This document shows positions 5,546-8,117 of a stretch of 8,117 bases of DNA, one piece after another (positions within the stretch are counted from its first letter, which is position 1; the number at the start of each line of letters is the position of its first letter). The notes beneath the pieces were generated by a model. It saw only the letters and a program-made list of their open reading frames with translations. It was not told where the DNA came from and ran no database searches. The translations under genes were made by a program, and so were the position numbers. The DNA comes from Planctomycetes bacterium GWF2_50_10 (GTDB lineage Bacteria; Planctomycetota; Phycisphaerae; Sedimentisphaerales; GWF2-50-10): contig MHYB01000003.1 of the NCBI GenBank assembly GCA_001824635.1, positions 1 to 8,117 on the forward strand, in the 5' to 3' direction.

Positions 5546-6370
5546 ATGGAAGTGAACAGGGAGAAAATAGCTGGCCTTGGGCCGTGGTTCCACAACCTCC
5601 ATCTACCCGGCGGCTTTCAAACCGCGCCTTCGCATCCGCTCGGTGATTTCCCAAAGAACAAATGGGATCAGATAGCACCTTATCTGCCAATGAATTTAGA
5701 TGGGGCAAGCGCATTGGATATAGGCTGCAATGCTGGATTTTACAGTTTCGAACTTGCAAGGCGCGGCGCCAAAGTACTGGGAATAGACCGTGAGGAATTA
5801 TTTTTAAACCAGGCGCGCTGGGCAGCTCAGGTATTCGACCTTTCAAACCTGGCTGAGTTCAGGAACATGCAGGTTTATGAACTGTCCCGCCATGAGGAAA
5901 AATTTGATATCGTGCTGTTTTTGGGAGTGATGTACCACCTGAGATACCCTATGCTGGCGATGGATATTGTGAGCAGGATCAGCGGCAAAATGCTGGTTTT
6001 TCAAACGCTTACAATGCCGGGCGATGAGATTTACAGCTGCAATGACCTGGGCCTTTTTGAGCGAGACAAAATGCTCAAACCCGGCTGGCCGAAGATGGCG
6101 TTCATCGAAAATGCCCTTGCCGGCGATGAAACCAACTGGTGGGCTCCAAACCACGCCTGCGTTGAAGCTATGCTCCGCGGGACGGGAATGAGGGTCATCG
6201 CCAGGCCCGGCGACGAAATTTATATCGCTGGGCCCGACCCGCAAAGGCCCAGCGCACTGGATATTTGGGACATAGACGAATTCCTGGCCGCTACAGGTCA
6301 GGCCCAGAAGATCAAAAAGCCCACTCGCCTCGAACCAATGGAGGAACTGCCGTACTGTCTTTGCAAATAA
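5546..6370 (+). CDS. SAM-dependent methyltransferase, CmoB-like (DUF1698 / TIGR04290 type)
   Basis: The 274-residue protein has a class I methyltransferase fold: motif I D-I-G-C-N-A-G (58-64), the acidic ribose-binding residue D81 after strand 2 (V-L-G-I-D), and F-D-I-V-L-F-L-G-V-M-Y-H-L (120-132) as the motif after strand 4. The N-terminal W-F-H-N-L-H-L-P-G-G and the W-W-A-P-N-H-A-C-V-E-A-M-L segment are, from memory, typical of the TIGR04290 (Rta_06860) family related to CmoB. CmoB itself transfers a carboxymethyl group in tRNA wobble uridine modification; whether this family acts on tRNA or a small molecule is unknown. The ATG at 5546 is chosen because GGAG lies 6 nt before it; an in-frame TTG at 5534 overlaps that site. 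It ends the rightward operon, 13 bp before the converging murJ stop. Confidence 0.87.
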   Translation: MEVNREKIAGLGPWFHNLHLPGGFQTAPSHPLGDFPKNKWDQIAPYLPMNLDGASALDIGCNAGFYSFELARRGAKVLGIDREELFLNQARWAAQVFDLSNLAEFRNMQVYELSRHEEKFDIVLFLGVMYHLRYPMLAMDIVSRISGKMLVFQTLTMPGDEIYSCNDLGLFERDKMLKPGWPKMAFIENALAGDETNWWAPNHACVEAMLRGTGMRVIARPGDEIYIAGPDPQRPSALDIWDIDEFLAATGQAQKIKKPTRLEPMEELPYCLCK

Positions 6371-6383
6371 AGTTGCGTCTGGC

Positions 6384-7991
6384 CTAATTACGATTCAGCA
6401 ATTCGCTGATTTCCGGCGATTTCATCAACATCACCGCACCTATAAACGTAATCCCGCCAGCCGGAACGCACGCTGCAAGAACATACCAAGCCGAAACACC
6501 CGCCATGTAGTACCTGATTGCATACACAACCCCCGCCATTGCAGCGCATGCCGCAAGCGATCTCAACACACTGTAAAAAACATGCCGCCCATCAAGGGCA
6601 CCGAGCCGTTTGCGAAGCAGATAAATAAGTATCGAAACATTTATCGCAAACGTAATTGCGGTAGAAAGACCAAATACGCCCGGCCCTATGGCTGGTATCC
6701 AGATGAGCGTGAGAATTATTATAAAATTCACCACCACCAGCCAGCATGAAATTTTCAGCGGCGTCTGCGTATCTTTTAGTGCATAAAAAGACCTGGCCAA
6801 TATCTGATAACTGCAATACGCCCACATTCCCACCGCATAAAGCTTAAGTACATAAGCAGCCTGTGCGGCATCGGCCGGCGTAAACCGGCTGTGCTTACCG
6901 GACGCGTAAAACGCAAGCATGATAGGCTCAGCCAAAAGAAACAGCCCCGTTCCAGTAGCAAGACCTTCCATAAGCGAAAGCCGCAGGGCGCGATTAACCG
7001 CCTGGCGGAGGTTTACAGTATCATTTCGCAAAGCATACCGGCTAAGCAGCGGAAAAACCGCCACACCCAGCGATACTGCCAACACACCCAGCGGGAGCTG
7101 ATAGAACGCGCGAGCGGCATTAACGCGAACTATCACGCCTTCATCCAGGGGGTAAGCAATGTAATAGCCCAGCAATTTAAAACCCTGTGATTCGTCAGTA
7201 GCTCGTAAATTCCAGGCAAGCCAGGTTTGGAGAAACTCGGAAAATTGAAGGAACCCAAGCCCCAAAAGCATGGGGCCAAGCAGAATGAGAATGGGTTTTA
7301 TCCCCGGCTCTCGCGGAGTTATTTTAGGCCGAATCTCAAAACCGGATGAATTGAGCAGCCACAATACCAGCGCAAGCTGAACCACACCGGCGATTACGAC
7401 ACTAAACGCGATTATCACAAGTTTGCCGCTGAGATCAGCTATAAACGGAGCGATGAAGTACGCCGCTACGATGCCGAATATATTGAATACGATCGGCGCA
7501 GCAGCCGGGTACGCGAAATGGCCACGACTATTCAGCGCCGCCGAGCACAATGCCAGCAGGCAAACCGTAAACATATATGGAAACATGATCAGCGCCAGCA
7601 TCGCGAAAAGCTGTCGATCTTCCGGGCCGGGAAAAAGAGCAAAAACAAAAAACCCGATCTCGCCAATAAGCAACAGGCCCGAAAGAAATACCGCCAGCAG
7701 CGCCAGCGCATTGGCCAGCAGTTTCGAAGCTTTTTCAAACCCCTCTTTTTCGTTTACATCCGTAAAAACAGGCACAAACGCCGAAGCCAGCGCACCCTCA
7801 CCAAATAACCGGCGAAAAAGATTCGGTATCTGAAACGCCATGCCGAACGCATCGGTACTGGCATTTGCACCAAGCCTGGTTATGCCGACATCGCGAATAA
7901 GTCCCAAAATCCGTGAAACCATCGTGATCGCCGCCTGAAGCTTGGCCTGCGAAAAAAAATGCTCACGTTCCTTGTGTTCTACTTTATCCAT
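6384..7991 (-). CDS. murJ: lipid II flippase MurJ (MviN)
   Basis: MurJ moves lipid II across the inner membrane for peptidoglycan synthesis. The 535-residue, strongly hydrophobic protein has the family signatures S-R-I-L-G-L-I-R-D (26-34), T-D-A-F (46-49) and I-P-N-L-F-R-R-L-F-G-E-G-A-L-A-S-A-F-V-P (55-74). R27, R33, D34, D47 and R60/R61 correspond to residues important in E. coli MurJ (family knowledge). Around the later Y-A-D-R-L-x-x-x-P motif of E. coli, this protein reads N-A-A-R-A-F-Y-Q-L-P-L-G, keeping Arg but losing Asp. Just before it is an extra hydrophilic stretch (W-N-L-R-A-T-D-E-S-Q-G-F to D-E-G-V-I-V-R-V) not found in the enterobacterial protein. Length is in the normal range for about 14 membrane helices. 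The ATG at 7991 has no clear Shine-Dalgarno, which fits a very short leader. It is a single gene in this window, convergent with the methyltransferase. Confidence 0.95.
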   Translation of the reverse strand: MDKVEHKEREHFFSQAKLQAAITMVSRILGLIRDVGITRLGANASTDAFGMAFQIPNLFRRLFGEGALASAFVPVFTDVNEKEGFEKASKLLANALALLAVFLSGLLLIGEIGFFVFALFPGPEDRQLFAMLALIMFPYMFTVCLLALCSAALNSRGHFAYPAAAPIVFNIFGIVAAYFIAPFIADLSGKLVIIAFSVVIAGVVQLALVLWLLNSSGFEIRPKITPREPGIKPILILLGPMLLGLGFLQFSEFLQTWLAWNLRATDESQGFKLLGYYIAYPLDEGVIVRVNAARAFYQLPLGVLAVSLGVAVFPLLSRYALRNDTVNLRQAVNRALRLSLMEGLATGTGLFLLAEPIMLAFYASGKHSRFTPADAAQAAYVLKLYAVGMWAYCSYQILARSFYALKDTQTPLKISCWLVVVNFIIILTLIWIPAIGPGVFGLSTAITFAINVSILIYLLRKRLGALDGRHVFYSVLRSLAACAAMAGVVYAIRYYMAGVSAWYVLAACVPAGGITFIGAVMLMKSPEISELLNRN

Positions 7992-8001
7992 TTAGAGCGG
8001 A

Positions 8002-8007
8002 ATTATA
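8002..8007 (-). promoter_or_regulatory. -10 element of murJ, implying a nearly leaderless mRNA
   Basis: Read leftward, a perfect TATAAT occupies 8007-8002, 10 bp before the murJ ATG at 7991. A start site 6-8 nt downstream would leave a leader of only about 3-5 nt, and no Shine-Dalgarno is visible in that gap. No good -35 lies 16-18 bp upstream. The match is to a six-base consensus only, so chance is possible, but it agrees with the missing ribosome binding site. Confidence 0.45.
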
Positions 8008-8056
8008 CAATCGCTCAGGCTGGCAGGGTACTTAAATCGGGGTATTCAGGCGCAAA

Positions 8057-8080
8057 AAAGAAGGGACAGTTACACGCACC
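8057..8080. repeat. possible REP-like sequence near the right edge
   Basis: The core GGGACAGTTACACGCACCT (8063-8081, after an A-rich AAAAGAA lead-in) resembles a sequence I recall next to REP-associated tyrosine transposase (RAYT) genes in many environmental genomes, written there as GGGACAGTCACACGCACCT. No second inverted copy is seen before the window ends. The family link is recollection, not a search result. Confidence 0.35.
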
Positions 8081-8081
8081 T

Positions 8082-8097
8082 GAGGAGGAGGAGGAGG
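8082..8097 (+). repeat. GAG triplet run resembling an extended Shine-Dalgarno
   Basis: Five consecutive GAG triplets (8082-8096) form a purine run containing several AGGAGG matches. It ends 8 nt before an ATG at 8106, and an ATG at 8098 opens only three codons before TGA. It may be the ribosome binding region of a gene beginning at the right edge, or a simple triplet repeat. Confidence 0.5.
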
Positions 8098-8105
8098 ATG
8101 GTGCT

Positions 8106-8117
8106 ATGATTGCTACG
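8106..8117 (+). CDS. possible 5' end of a rightward gene, cut by the window edge
   Basis: ATG ATT GCT ACG are the last four codons of the window and stay open. They follow the AGGAGG-rich run at a workable 8-nt spacing, and a REP-like sequence precedes them. Four codons cannot identify a product; a transposase linked to the REP-like sequence would be one possibility. This entry rests on the ribosome binding site alone. Confidence 0.2.

Noticed and set aside
6395..6409. Small hairpin TCAGC-AATTC-GCTGA after the methyltransferase gene, considered as a terminator
   Set aside because: The stem is only 5 bp, only three T residues follow, and it lies inside the murJ coding sequence. The two converging genes have no convincing terminator in the 13-bp gap.

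Overview
The window holds nine clearly supported genes at roughly 50% G+C. It reads as a bacterial chromosome segment from a peptidoglycan-making, Gram-negative-type organism that takes up ferrous iron. MurJ has a long extra segment in its second half, and the gene set with a CmoB-like methyltransferase would suit a Planctomycetota/Phycisphaerae-like genome. That taxonomic guess is inference from general impression only; no 16S or marker search was possible.

Left edge (1-226): no convincing gene. There is a sequence resembling the terminal repeats of an integrase-type insertion sequence, a small cluster of direct and inverted TGCAAT repeats, a rho-independent terminator for the leftward operon, and a 14-bp tandem duplication just after the feoB stop.

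Leftward iron operon (3112 down to 227): a DtxR/MntR-family metalloregulator, feoA and feoB. The three reading frames overlap (17 bp and 1 bp), so they are almost certainly co-transcribed and translationally coupled. FeoB carries an unusual glycine-rich insert built from an in-frame 66-bp repeat. A good inverted repeat, TTAGTT-N6-AACTAA, lies just upstream of the regulator and is the obvious candidate for its own metal-dependent operator.

Rightward operon (3303 to 6370): from a shared 190-bp divergent intergenic region with a clear TTGACA promoter come five closely spaced genes. They encode a hemerythrin HHE protein, an SDR oxidoreductase of the YghA/general-stress type, a DUF2892-like membrane protein, a PRC-barrel protein and a CmoB-like SAM methyltransferase. 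Gaps are 14-35 bp and each gene has a Shine-Dalgarno sequence. The content looks like a stress or oxygen/NO/iron response cassette, back to back with the iron importer and its regulator.

Right part (7991 down to 6384, and beyond): murJ, the lipid II flippase, runs leftward and converges on the methyltransferase with only 13 bp between stops. Its apparent promoter has a perfect TATAAT only 10 bp before the ATG, which suggests a nearly leaderless mRNA. The last 80 bp carry a REP-like sequence, a GAG triplet run and perhaps the first codons of another gene.

No RNA gene, CRISPR array or complete mobile element was seen. The most interesting points are the divergent DtxR-Feo / hemerythrin arrangement with its candidate operator, the five-gene stress cassette, and the repeat-built, G-rich insert in FeoB.
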